A stretch of 64,000 bases of DNA from Sciurus carolinensis (Eukaryota > Chordata > Mammalia > Rodentia > Sciuridae), in the NCBI RefSeq assembly GCF_902686445.1, contig NC_062223.1, positions 61,501,498-61,565,497 on the forward strand, written 5' to 3'. Shown here in pieces: positions 31,520-42,539 of this stretch. Position 1 is the stretch's first letter, and each line of letters begins with the position of its first letter. A model generated the notes under the pieces. That model was not told the DNA's origin, made no database searches, and worked only from the letters and a program-made list of their open reading frames with translations. A program made the position numbers and the translations under genes.

Positions 31520-32410
31520 AACCTATTAGTCTTTTTACAGTCTCCATAGTTTTGCCTTTTCCAGAATGTCATATATTGGACTAATACAGTACGGAACCTT
31601 TTCAGATTGACTTTTTTTCATGTGTTAGTGTACACTGCACTTTCCTTCATGTCTGCATGGTTTCACAGCACATTTATTTTAAGCACTGAATAATATTTCC
31701 CTGCTTGGATGAACCACAGTTTATTTACCCTTTCACATACTGGAGGACATCTTAGTGGCTTCCAAGTTTTGGCATTTATGAATAAAGTTTCCATAAACAT
31801 CTACATCAGGTAGACAAAAGTGTTTGACTCCTTTGGCTAAGGAGCAAGTAGAGCAATTGTTGGATCATATGGTTAAAGTATTATTTAGATTTCTGAGAAG
31901 TTGCCAAACTATCTTCCAAAGACATTCAATATACATTCCCACCAGCAATGAATGAGATTTCCTGTTGCTCTACATCCTTACTAGCATCTGGTGATTTCTG
32001 TTCCAGATTTATAGTAGTCTCTCTCTCATTTGTCTTTCCCCAATTAAATATACCATGGAGCATGTTTTTATATATTTGTCATTCATCTATCTTCATTGAT
32101 TAGGTGTCTATTGAGTTCCTTGACCTATTTTAAAATTAGGCTGTTTACTTTCTTATTGTTGAGTTTTAAGAGTTCTTTGTAAATTCTGGATAACAGTCCT
32201 TTCTTTATCAGGGATATCTTCTGCAAATACTTTCTCCCAGTTGGTGGTATTTCATCTCATTCCCTTGATAGTGTCATGCAAAGCAGAAGTTTTTAGTTTT
32301 AATGAAGTCTAGTTTATTAATTTTTTAAAGTGTATCCTGCCTTTGGTGTTGAGTCTAAAAAGTCACTTTCAAACCCAAGGTCATCTAGCATTTCCCCTCT
32401 GCTCTCTTCT
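31520..32410 (-). repeat. L1 LINE, 3' UTR and ORF2 end, right segment
   Basis: CAGTTTATTTACCCTTTCAC, GATCATATGGTTAAAGTATT, CATTCCCACCAGCAATGAAT, TGTAAATTCTGGATAACAGT and GTCTAGTTTATTAATTTTTT are the inverted landmarks of an L1 3' region, in order. No long open frame remains. Confidence 0.85.
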
Positions 32411-33162
32411 AGGAGACATGATTCAGCCTCAGCTTCTGTTGGTAGACCCTATTGTTTCTTTTCCTGCCTCCTTCCAGGCCAGATTTTGTAACTATGTTTT
32501 AACTAATAGTTGAAATCTAAACAAAGGCAAAGAACATATCCTTTTCATCATAAAAGCTCTAAAAGAGAGAACTTCGTGGGTCTTCAGGTGACTGAAGATG
32601 ACCTGACCTGGTAGAAAATGATTACCCTTATCCCATTTAGTTAGCATTCACATGTTTTCTTGTGTTTTATTATGTAATATGGAGTGTATGTCCTTATTAA
32701 CAGCCTAAAATAAAAAAAATTAATTAAAGTTAAAAGGAATTCTGAATACATGTAGTACTGAGGGTTTAAGAGAAGAGATTGTAGATCTGGACTATATGAT
32801 CTTTAGAGAAAGATAGAAGGTTAGTAAGCTTCTGAGCAGCAATAAACAATGAAAAATGAAATTTTCATTTTTACTTTCATTAAAGACTCATCACACCAAA
32901 ACGTCATTTTATAGACTTAACCCTTTCTTTTCTTTTTCTTTTTCTTTATGCAAATAGCCTTCACTTTTGTCTTTAAACAACTGATTTAATAAGAAAGTCA
33001 GTAACCATCCATTTCAGATGACAACATATTCTTACTTTCTAGAATTAAACTGGAGTAACTGAAATGGCCTACATATATGCTAATTAAAATATTATAGTGG
33101 TTGTTAGAACTAATAATAATAGAAGCATCAGTAATAAAATTGGAGACAATTGTTGCTTTGAC
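32411..33162. other. AT-rich DNA, no feature recognised
   Basis: No repeat could be named and no coding frame of note is present. Confidence 0.4.
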
Positions 33163-33509
33163 TGGTTCTCTTAGTTCATTTGTACTGCTATAACAAAATA
33201 TCTGAGACTGGATCACTTACAAAGAATAGAAATCAATTTCTCACAGTCCTGGAGACTAGGGAATCCAAGATTAACATGTCAGTCAGCAGTCCAACAGGCC
33301 CAGACAGTGAAGCCTGCTCTCTGCTTCCAAGATGGTCTTACTGCTGATCCTCCAGAGAGGAGGAACCCTGTGCCTCACAGTAAAGCAAGCACTGAATGCT
33401 GTGTGACCACGCTTTTGTGAAGACCTTAATACCATTCTTAAAGGCCCTGCCTCTTAATAGCACATTGGCAACACTTGTATTTTGGAGACGACATAGTCAA
33501 ACCATAGCC
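33163..33509 (-). mobile_element. MLT1-like ERVL-MaLR solo LTR
   Basis: Inverted: CTCTTAGTTCATTTGTACTG, CTATAACAAAATATCTGAGA, TTCTCACAGTCCTGGAGACT, AAGGCCCTGCCTCTTAATAG. The right edge is near ACCATAGCCA. No internal region. Confidence 0.8.
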
Positions 33510-36476
33510 ATTGTCTTAGAAAAACTAAGAGAACCAAAAAATTGCATCAATCCTTGATAGATTCAAACTAAGAGATCATGTCATAGGACAGGGTCTGGAG
33601 CTGAGCCACAATGGGGAAAGGGTTTTGATAAGTAGACCACAGTAGGTCAGTGGCATTCAAGAGCTGCTAGTGTAGGGCTGGTTTAGAGTAGTTCCTCCTA
33701 GAAGTCCTGGGGTGATTTGAGACACTTCCATTCTTCCATTCCATTCCTGGTCATGGTTTTGCTCTTAACTGTAATGTAGGGCCCTAAGACTTTGTGCACT
33801 TTACTTATTTCTAGTGGCTTCCAAAGAGGATATCCTACTCTTCCCAAGTGTACCTTATTTCTTCAAAAATTAATAGATTAAAGAAATATCAAAGGCATAT
33901 AAAAAGACTCCCTGATCCAAATAGAAGGAGATTATTCTTAAGAATCAGAACTAATATTCCCTTATGAAATAAATACATTCCAGTAATCAAGAAGAAACTT
34001 CAAAATACCACAATTCCACGCTCTTATTAAGATTTTAGAGAACATCTATCAAAAAGGATATCTGAGATCAGAAAAGAAATTCCAGAGTGAAAATATGGTT
34101 GCAAAACATTTGAAACAACCACAATGGAATAGTTAATGAAAAATGCAGAAAATTAAATTGGTGTTGAATAGAGTAATAATCCCAGAATTCAGAAGCAATT
34201 AAAACAGATGAAAATGAACAAAAAGTGGATAGAAGTGAAGACTAGATCTAGGAGTTGAAACTCATTTATAACAGGATTCTAGAAAGTGAAAAGGCACATA
34301 AAAAAGCAAAGAAAAAATAGACAATCGCCCTGCACAAAGGAAACATTTAGGTCTGTAGAATCAAATCCCTGACAGAGTAGCCACATGAACTAAGAGCAGG
34401 AAGCTTTTAGATATACCCTGGTGCTATGCTTAAATTTTAAAGATTAAAAAATCTGACAATTTCTGATCAGAACTGGCATATTAACCACACGCATTCATTT
34501 TACCTCCTCTGGAGATGGCAGGAAAATGAGAGTCAAACAATGTTTAGAGACAAACATTGAAAACAGAAAAGAAAATAATATGGAAGACAGTAGCAGTAAA
34601 ATTTGGGAGGTTAGAAAGTAGAAGGGCAGGCGTGATTACCACAACCAACAGAGGCAAGTAGGAATGTAAGCTTCCAGCAGGAAAAACCAGGAAGTGCACT
34701 ATTTCCGTCAAAGAAAGTTCCAGTCCAGTCCACCACCAGGTTGGGATGGTGTTAAGCTACAATCAGGATTGGTTAAATTCTGTTCAGAATTCAGGGAGTG
34801 GTATTAGTATGCTGTTTAGGGTTATGGAAGTATAGTTAAAAAATCAGCTAAAAATGCTGGTTGCCTTTGTAGCAGAGTCAGTGGGAGAGAGATGAGGTTT
34901 TATTATTTTGTTTTGTTTTAGGTTATAAGTCTTACCAGAACTATGTGATTCTTTAAATTTTCATTATGTGTAAGTTGGAAAAATAAAAACACAACTGAAA
35001 ACTTCTATAAATACTTAAAAAGAGGAAAATAAGTTTTTATTTTAAATATAAAAGTAATTGATTTGGCCACAACCTTTTGCACCGTAGCCCTAAATGCTAG
35101 AAGACAATGGAGCAATGTCAATAGAATTTTGAAAGAAAATTCCTGCAATCAAAATTTCTGAATTTGGAAAAACTCATCAATGTGTAAGGGCAGGAAAAAT
35201 GACTTAGAAAGTAAAACAACCCCATGTCCTTATTAAGAAAAAAAATCACAAGCAATTCTCTACATGTCTGAGAAATTAAGAAAAATGAAGTCTTTACTTA
35301 TGGAAAGAAATGTACTTAAGGAAGAAAAGGTTGATAAAGTTGGTAACCTTTCATGCATAAATGTTAGCATCTTAACATTTGTAAGAAAGTGAATATAAAG
35401 CCTAATTTTAATTTTAAAAACATTTTTGAAGGGGTAGAGGTATAATGAACCTAAATTTTTAGCATTTAGATCCAAAAGCCAGTATTCTATCACAAAAATG
35501 TGTGATATGATGGAGAAAGAGCAGTAAAAACAAGTAGGCTTCAACAAATGGTTCTTTGTATGCAGACTTTAGAAGACAGTAAGAATCTGATCCCTCTCCC
35601 ATGATTAGTAGGGTCTGTGGATGAGGATGGCATAGGAGAATCAGTATTTTATACTTATGTCCTTCACTGTGATAGAGAAATAAAAACTTGATGTGTTTTC
35701 AAAAATGTAATTGTTATCAGAATAAAAATAGAATTGATATTTTCCTAGTTAATATAACTTTAAAAAAAACCAACTATACTCAAAAGTCACAAAACTTTCT
35801 ACATATTGTTTATGGAAGATGTTTTTAAAGTAAGTTGAACTGAAAAGGTCCATGGGTAGAACCAAACTAAGGAAACCTGAAAAAAAAAAAAAAGAAATAT
35901 CTATGTTATTAAAGTTCAAGTTAAAATTCATATAACAATGAATATAGTAAAAGGAAATAGAATGTTACTTAATATCAATTAGGCAATACTATCTAAAACG
36001 AAATTATCATAATTACTAATGTTAATCTACTAAACAATATAGCACTGAAATATTTTAAAGAGTTATTAGGATTATGAAGAGAAATTGGTAAATATATAAT
36101 TGTGACAGGTTCAAAGACATATCTCACTTTTTTCAAAGCACAAAGAGTTGGCCAATGAATGAAGTAAAGTATTAGTTGAATAAGTTGCATTAAGTGATTG
36201 AAATGGAGAACTGTAAAAGCTACAAACAGAAAACATATTATTTTCCATAGTTTATGGCATTTTCACAAATATATTTGTATCCTAGACCATAAAAAAAGGC
36301 TAAATTTCCTACAGTTGAAAATATACATTCTACATTAAAACAATGCAATGCAGTAAAATCAGACATTAATGGAAAAAGGTAAAGAGGAAAAACTTAAATT
36401 TATTTAGGAATGGAAAATAAGAACCCTGTCTCTAAATTAACTTCTGTGTTAATATAATGATAAAACAGCCAAAACT
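33510..36476 (+). repeat. Decayed LINE (HAL1/L1M-like), AT-rich
   Basis: Only parts are recognisable. ATGCTAGAAGACAATGGAGC then AATGTCAATAGAATTTTGAA near 35093, and AGAAATGTACTTAAGGAAGA near 35306, resemble the HAL1/L1M region that precedes the ORF1-end motifs. The rest (33.5-34.9 kb and 35.6-36.4 kb) is AT-rich and LINE-like in texture. Boundaries and number of copies are uncertain. Confidence 0.45.
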
Positions 36477-36494
36477 GGGGGGGCGGGGGGAGGG
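36477..36494 (+). other. G-run, possible G-quadruplex
   Basis: Seven G, C, six G, A, GGG within 18 bases in otherwise AT-rich LINE DNA. Nearly the same design as the G-run at 3961. Confidence 0.6.
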
Positions 36495-36639
36495 AGCACA
36501 TAAATAATAGAGAGGGGAGTAAATGGTTTTATATATGAGTAAAATTGATGAAAGAAATACAAGCTATGCATCTAAGTTAAGGAGAGAAAGAACATATAAG
36601 CAGTGAACAAAACCAGGAAATGTAGAGGAAGGAAGAAAA

Positions 36640-39425
36640 TAGAACTGACAAACTCAACTTTTGGTTTTTTTTTCCATTCAAAAATATTGACATGCCTCTG
36701 GCAATGGAGGTTGGGGCAGAAAATGCAAAATGTTTAACATTAGGAATGAGAAAGGGGGTAAAACTAGATCTACAAGAGATTTAAATAACTAATAATACCC
36801 TTTATATCTCCAAGGAAAAATATTTAGACATCTTGATAAAAACTTGACCCAAAATGTTCAGAAAAACAGAGGAGAGATTTCTGATTTTAGTTCTGACATG
36901 AAAGAGCTTGGGTGATGTCATGTCTGTATTACCAGGGGGGAAAAGTTGAACGACCTGAAAATTAACAACTTTTCTTAGACCCATTACAGAATGAAGTTGC
37001 AGTGGAAACTGCCAGGCCCAAATCTGGAGAGACAGGTAAATCCAGAGGGTCAAAACTGAGATCGGCTTACCTGAAGCAGATGCCACTAGAGCACCTGGTA
37101 GGAACAGGCAAGCGGTGATGTAATGAATTTCTAAGGCAGAGTAGAACCAATTAGAGAGTGAGAAACTCCTGGGGGCCACAGTCTTAGGGGCACTGACTGG
37201 TTCCGGGATGTTACCCCAAGAAACTACTCAGGATTCTCATGATGAACAAAGAAAAGATCTCCTGGTTCTGGGACGGGCTGGAGGACAGTTACACTGTGAA
37301 ACACCCAGAACAGATGTCATAACAAAGAAAGAGTCTTCATGGAGAAAGTCTTGCCAGAGAATTATCCAACTTAAGGAAGGGCATTTCTCTTACTTCAGGT
37401 ACCTATAGATTTCCTGTCTCTCCTAACAGGGAGAAAAATCTAATCTAATCTAAATCCAGGTCTGATACAAAACTAAGTTTATAGAACACTCATGCCAAAC
37501 TTCATGACCATTCCAACAGGACTCCAGCATAATAACAATGGGTTCTAGCTGAAAAAGAGAAATTCTTTCCAAGGTGTACATAGGGAAGCCCAAGACAATG
37601 GGAGAGCCATAAACAAGCATACAAAGGAGTTTGAAGCTTCTAGCAACTACGTTAAATGCAGTCTACCTCCTTAGCCATTTTAGGGCAAAAGCCGTCACTA
37701 AGGCCTATTTGCCTCAGTTTCTAATACATGACAAGCTTGGCTTTCAGCAAAAATTACAAAACAAGCCAAAAAACCAAAAAAAAAAAAAAAAGAAAAAAAA
37801 AAAAAGAAAGGAAGGAAATAGTCTAGGAGACAAATCAAGCATCATTAGAACCAGACTCAGAAATAACACAGATGTTGGATTTATCAGACAGGAAATTTAG
37901 AATAGCTATGATTAATACATTAGGGCTCTAATGGAAAAAAGTAAGAACAGATAGATAATGTAATGAAAATTCTAAGAAAGAATGGGAAGAAAATCCTGGA
38001 AATCCAAAACACTGTAATAGAAATGAAAAATGTCTTTGGTCATTAGTAGATTGCCGTATCTCATCTGCGGATTGCACGTGGTTGAAAGAACCAGTGAGCT
38101 TAAAGATGCGTTAATAGAAACCTCCCAAACTAAAGAAGAAAAAGAGAAAAAGAACATGCAGGAATGGTGAGATAATTTCAAAAGGTGTCTCATACACAAC
38201 TGGACTATTAGAAAGAGAAAAGAGAACAAAGAAGAAATACTTGAAGTGGTAATGATTAACTTTCAAAAATGAATGAATACTACATATATGGAAAGCTCAG
38301 AGAATATGAAGCAGGATAAATATCAAAAAGTCTGTACCAAGACATACCATAATCAACCTGCACAAGATCAAAGATAAAGTCTCAAAACAAACTAGGGGAG
38401 GAAACTCACCTACGGAGGAACAAAGGAAGAGTTTCAGTGAAGTTCTTGTCAGAAACCAGCCAATCAAATAGAGAAGGCAGTAAAATATTTACAGTTTTGA
38501 AAGAACAAAACCCCATCAATCTAGAATTCTATGGGCAGCAAAATTATCTTTCAAAGGAGAAGAGGAAATAAAGACTTTCTCAGACAAACAAAAACTAAGG
38601 AAATTTACTGCCAACAGAAACCTCACAAAAGAAGATATACAGATGGCAAACAAGTGTATGAAAAGATGTTCAACATAATTTGTCATTAAGGAATTAAAAA
38701 TTAAAACAATAATGAGATTCTACTACAATTCTATTAGAGTGGCTAAAATCTAAAACATTGACAGTATTAATTGCTGGCTGGGATGGGGAACAACAGGAGT
38801 TCTCATTCATTGTTTTTAAGAATGCAAAATGGTACAGCCAATTTGGAAGACAGTCTGGCAGTTTCTTACACAGCTAAACATAGCTTTACAACACTGTCCA
38901 ACAACTACACTGCAGTTATTTACTTCACTGAGTTGAAAATTTTTGTCTTGCAAAAGTCTGCACACAAATGTTTATAACAACTTTATTCATAATCTCCCCA
39001 AACTGAAAGTAACCAAAATGTTCTTCAACTGATGAATAAACTGTTGTAAGCAATATGATGGAATATTACATAGCAATAAAAAGAATTGGGCTAACAAGCC
39101 ATGAAGAGGCAGGAATAAATTATAAATGCAAATTTCTAAGTGAAAGAAGCCAGTTTGAAAAGGCTATATACTGTATTATTCCAAGAAAAGAAAAATTCAT
39201 AATCTTCAGAGGATAAATTTTTGCCAGGGTGAGGGGTAGAGGTATAGGGTTGAACAGGAAACATACAGGAGCTATTTCAGGGCAGTGAAACAAACCTGAT
39301 GGTACTGTAATTGTGAACTTGTCAAATTATAAACTATGACCTGAACTTATGAACTGGTCAAAACCCATACAACTTGATAGTGCAAAGAGTGAATCTTAAT
39401 AATTGTAAATTTTCAGAAATCATTT
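36640..39425 (+). repeat. HAL1/L1M-type LINE, joined to an L1 3' end
   Basis: 5' part near 36.8-37.7 kb (AGTGGAAACTGCCAGGCCCA, GGGAAGCCCAAGACAATG). An ORF1-like region at 37.9-38.6 kb has ATCAATCTAGAATTCTATGG and GAGGAAATAAAGACTTTCTC. From about 38622 it passes directly to L1 ORF2-end/3' UTR sequence (TCACAAAAGAAGATATACAG, AATATGATGGAATATTACAT). The direct join lacks most of ORF2. Strand is plus throughout. All frames are broken. Confidence 0.65.
37778..37808 (+). repeat. A-rich tract within the LINE
   Basis: Two long A runs separated by single G residues, followed by GAAAGGAAGGAAA. Confidence 0.9.
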
Positions 39426-39885
39426 AGAAAGTGAAGAACCCCAGGAAGGAGTGCTGGGGTAAAACAGTCTGTTTTACAAATATGTGAAGCAACTGTCTTG
39501 AGGCAATAGGGGGAAAGCACTGACATAGGTAATTTTGGAAATAAGTGGTATCTGTAAGATCAGAGGCACAAGAATCTACACAGTGTTGTGCTCTAGTTGG
39601 TAAAATTGTTTCCTCACTCGTGTGATAACAGCACAACAGTGATAAATCATGTTGATGGCAGGTGTACTTGATAGAATGTGATGACAATGGCCCTTCACCT
39701 CTGAGGTCTCCTTCCCAGGACCACAAACCCTGGTCAAATCATGATAAAAACCTGCGACAAACCTTGGTAGAGGGATAGTCTACAAAAAGCCTGACCAGTA
39801 TGAGATACTGTCACAGCCAAGAGGAAGCTAAAGAAACATGGTGACTAAATGTAACATGGTCCCCAAATGGGGTGAAAACTTAAGG
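39426..39885 (+). repeat. L1M 3' UTR, left part (interrupted by a younger L1)
   Basis: GCGACAAACCTTGGTAGAGG, CTGTCACAGCCAAGAGGAAG and CATGGTGACTAAATGTAACA match a 3' UTR common to mammalian L1M elements. The match resumes at 40371 after the inserted L1 end. Confidence 0.6.
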
Positions 39886-40370
39886 AACGAAACCCTGTCA
39901 TTTGCAACAGCATGGGTGGAACTAAAGGACATCATGTTAAGTGAAATAAGCCAGGAACAGAAGCACCACATGTTCTCACCCACATGTGGAAGCTGAAACA
40001 GCTGGTTTCATAGAAGCAGCAAGTAGATCACCAGCTGCTAGGAAGGTTATTAGGAAAGTTATCAGGAAAGGGAATAGAGAGGTCTGAGAATGGATACCAA
40101 AATACAGTTTGATAGGAGGAATCAATTCTGGTAGACTGACTATAACTAACACAAATTATTTTATGTTTTATGAAACTGGAATAAAAAGAAGGTTCCCAAC
40201 ACATAAAAATGATCATTTTTTAAGGAGTGGGGAAAACTAATTACTCTGATCTAATCATCGTACATTATATACATGTGCAAAATTTTCACTCTGTAGTCCA
40301 GAAATATGTCCAAATATTACCTGTCAGTTAAAGATACATTTTTAAGGATTAAAAAAAAAAAGGAATTTGA
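39886..40370 (+). mobile_element. Younger L1 3' end inserted in L1M 3' UTR
   Basis: GTTAAGTGAAATAAGCCAGG, CACATGTTCTCACCCACATG, CTAATTACTCTGATCTAATC and ACATTATATACATGTGCAAA, ending in an A run (about 40350-40361). These are the standard 3' end landmarks of an L1 copy truncated in ORF2. Confidence 0.75.
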
Positions 40371-40590
40371 AAGATATTCAGATTTAATCATGAAGTTAAT
40401 AATAACATATCAATATTGGTCCTTTAATAGTAACAAACATAACAGACAAATGTAAGATATTAAAATATACAAATATAAGATTAAAATGTAAGACATATAA
40501 AACTAAGCATGAGCTATTTGGGAACTCTCTGTAACATCTTAGTAATTTTTTAGGAAATCTAAGATTATTCTTTAAAATAAAGTTTACTGC
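40371..40590 (+). repeat. L1M 3' UTR, right part
   Basis: CATATCAATATTGGTCCTTT, GGGAACTCTCTGTAACATCT and TTCTTTAAAATAAAG continue the L1M 3' UTR begun at 39426. Confidence 0.6.
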
Positions 40591-40949
40591 AATAGAGTAC
40601 CACAAATCACTGTAGTAGAAATTGAGACTACTAAAACCAATTTCTCAGGTGGGGTCAATGAAACTTGAAAGAACCAAATATTTATCTGTTCTAACATTGT
40701 ATTTTCATACTGTAAATAGACTTTTGAAAATGTGTTACTTTTCTCCAGAGAACTGAAAAAGATAGAACATCTCTTAATTTCTTTTATGATCTTAACATAA
40801 ACTTATTACAAAAGATTAACAAAAATAGTACACATACCACAAATATATAACCACACAATTCTACAGAACAATTATACTTATGAATACAGATGCAAAATCC
40901 TATAAAACATTGAAAAATATACTGGCATTTACAAAATAATAAACCATGG
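40591..40949. other. AT-rich DNA, no feature recognised
   Basis: Nothing named. Probably LINE-derived. Confidence 0.35.
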
Positions 40950-41309
40950 TGTTATAGATTGAATATCTGTCTCTGCTACCAGAATCCTTATGTTAAAATC
41001 TGGTCCCTGACATGGGGGAGTTTGAAGGTAAAATCTTTGGGAGGTGATTAGGTCATAAGGTCATGGTTCATATGAATGGGTTTGATCATCATGTAAAAAA
41101 CAGTTCCCAGGAAGATCCTTCTACCATGTGAGGGCACAGGGAGAAGACCACCAATCATGAACCAGAAAGCAGGCCCTCACCAGACACTGAATCTCCTGTC
41201 ACCTTCACCTTGGACTTCCCAGCCTTTAGAACTGTGAAAAATAAATTTCTGCTGTACATGTGTCACCCACTTTTAGGCATTTTCTTACAGTAGTCAGAAC
41301 AGACTGACA
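40950..41309 (+). mobile_element. MLT1-like ERVL-MaLR solo LTR
   Basis: TGTTATAGATTGAATATCTG, GGGAGGTGATTAGGTCATAA, CTACCATGTGAGGGCACAGG, CACCTTGGACTTCCCAGCCT and GAACTGTGAAAAATAAATTT are MLT1A-type blocks in order. Flanks are CATGG (40945-40949) and CATGA (41310-41314), a 4-of-5 target duplication. Confidence 0.9.
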
Positions 41310-41314
41310 CATGA

Positions 41315-41843
41315 CTTTCATCATATCTTTGGTGAGTCAAACAAATGGCAAAATAAATTCTAATTGGGAGTTGAAGGATACTTGAGAATAATAAAATCAA
41401 TTAATATTGACTCATTAAGTAAAAAATCAAATCAATATAATCATATCAATAGCTATTAGAAAGCTTACAATAAAATTAAGTAGACATTCTGCTTAAACTT
41501 TTTTGCTATAGGAGAAAAGAAGATTTCCTTTACATGTAAAGAAAAATCCTATCTGAAACCAAGAGCTGGCATGTAGCAGGCTTTCATAAGGAAATATTAA
41601 AGTTATTCTTCTCAAGGATGTGAAACTATACTTCCTATCCCCCCTATAATTAAAGATTATCCTGCAACTGGGCTATCCAATCCAAAAAGATAAGAAAATA
41701 TAAAGCCATATTGAGACCTTCCTTTTATAAGAGATTTTAAAAATGTGACCCCAAAAATGAACCATCAATATTCCAGCTTAGGGATGGGTTGATGACTGAC
41801 TACTACTTGAAAGACAAAACCATACAAACATTATTAAGTGGTT
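41315..41843 (+). repeat. L1 ORF2-derived fragment
   Basis: AATCATATCAATAGCTATTA then GAAAGCTTACAATAAAATTA near 41436 resembles the L1 ORF2 sequence (catattaatagacacagaaaagcatttgac). Frames are broken. Confidence 0.5.
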
Positions 41844-41874
41844 TGTGTGTGTGCGCGCATGTGCGCACGTGTGT
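41844..41874. other. Perfect 31-base alternating purine-pyrimidine tract (Z-DNA candidate)
   Basis: TG repeats run into GCGCGC, ATGTGCGCAC and GTGTGT with no break in alternation and four CpG steps. GC-rich alternating DNA of this kind is among the strongest Z-forming sequence types. Confidence 0.8.
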
Positions 41875-41909
41875 CTGTAAATAATCCCTTCAATAACTAT
41901 ATTAGCTAA

Positions 41910-42292
41910 TGTTATTATTATGGGCTGGATATCTGTGTATTTCCAAAATTCTTATGTTGGAGTCCCAATCCCTAATATGATGGCATTTGGAAGTGGGGTC
42001 TTTGCAGAATGATTAGGTTAGAAGTCAAGAGGGTGGGGCCCTTGTAATGGGGTCAGTGACCTTTTAAGAAAGAGATTTTTTTCCCCTTGAGCCTCCACAG
42101 TGGAAGGTCATGAGAGCAAACAATGAGGAGCAGGTGTCTGCAAGCCACAAAGAGGTCTCTGACTAAGAGCTGACTCTCCAGCACCTTGATCTTGGACTCC
42201 CCCGCCTCCAGAACTAGGAGAGGTAAATGTCTTTTGTTTAAGCTATGAAGCTTATGGTGTTTTGTTTTATCAGACTGAGCAGACTAAAAACA
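41910..42292 (+). mobile_element. MLT1-like ERVL-MaLR solo LTR
   Basis: GGGCTGGATATCTGTGTATT, CAAAATTCTTATGTTGGAGT, GGAAGTGGGGTCTTTGCAGA, CACCTTGATCTTGGACTCCC and AGACTGAGCAGACTAAAAAC follow the MLT1 consensus. Second MLT1-type LTR in the same orientation within 1 kb. Confidence 0.85.
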
Positions 42293-42539
42293 GGTACACT
42301 ATTTCTGCCATTCATTTGGGAACCACAGATGGGTGAAATAATCAGTCCCAAACAATAATGACTAACAAATACCAGAGGAAGGATTTGAACCTTGGCCCTG
42401 CTTCAATCTCAATCTCACGCCCTCTCTCTTTTACACTGTTAAAATTTTAAAACAATTTAAGAATGAAATAAAGTATGTGGTAAGTCTCCCATAATTAGAG
42501 GAGAGTTAGAAAGTTGAATTGTTACTTGAGTCTGGTACA
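42293..42539. other. Short spacer, possibly an old MIR
   Basis: AGGATTTGAACCTTGGCCCT near 42380 resembles the inverted MIR 5' part. Otherwise nothing is recognised. Confidence 0.35.

Noticed and set aside
40950..42292. Two MLT1-type LTRs as ends of one provirus
   Set aside because: They differ too much from each other and the 600 bases between them are L1-derived, so they are independent insertions.
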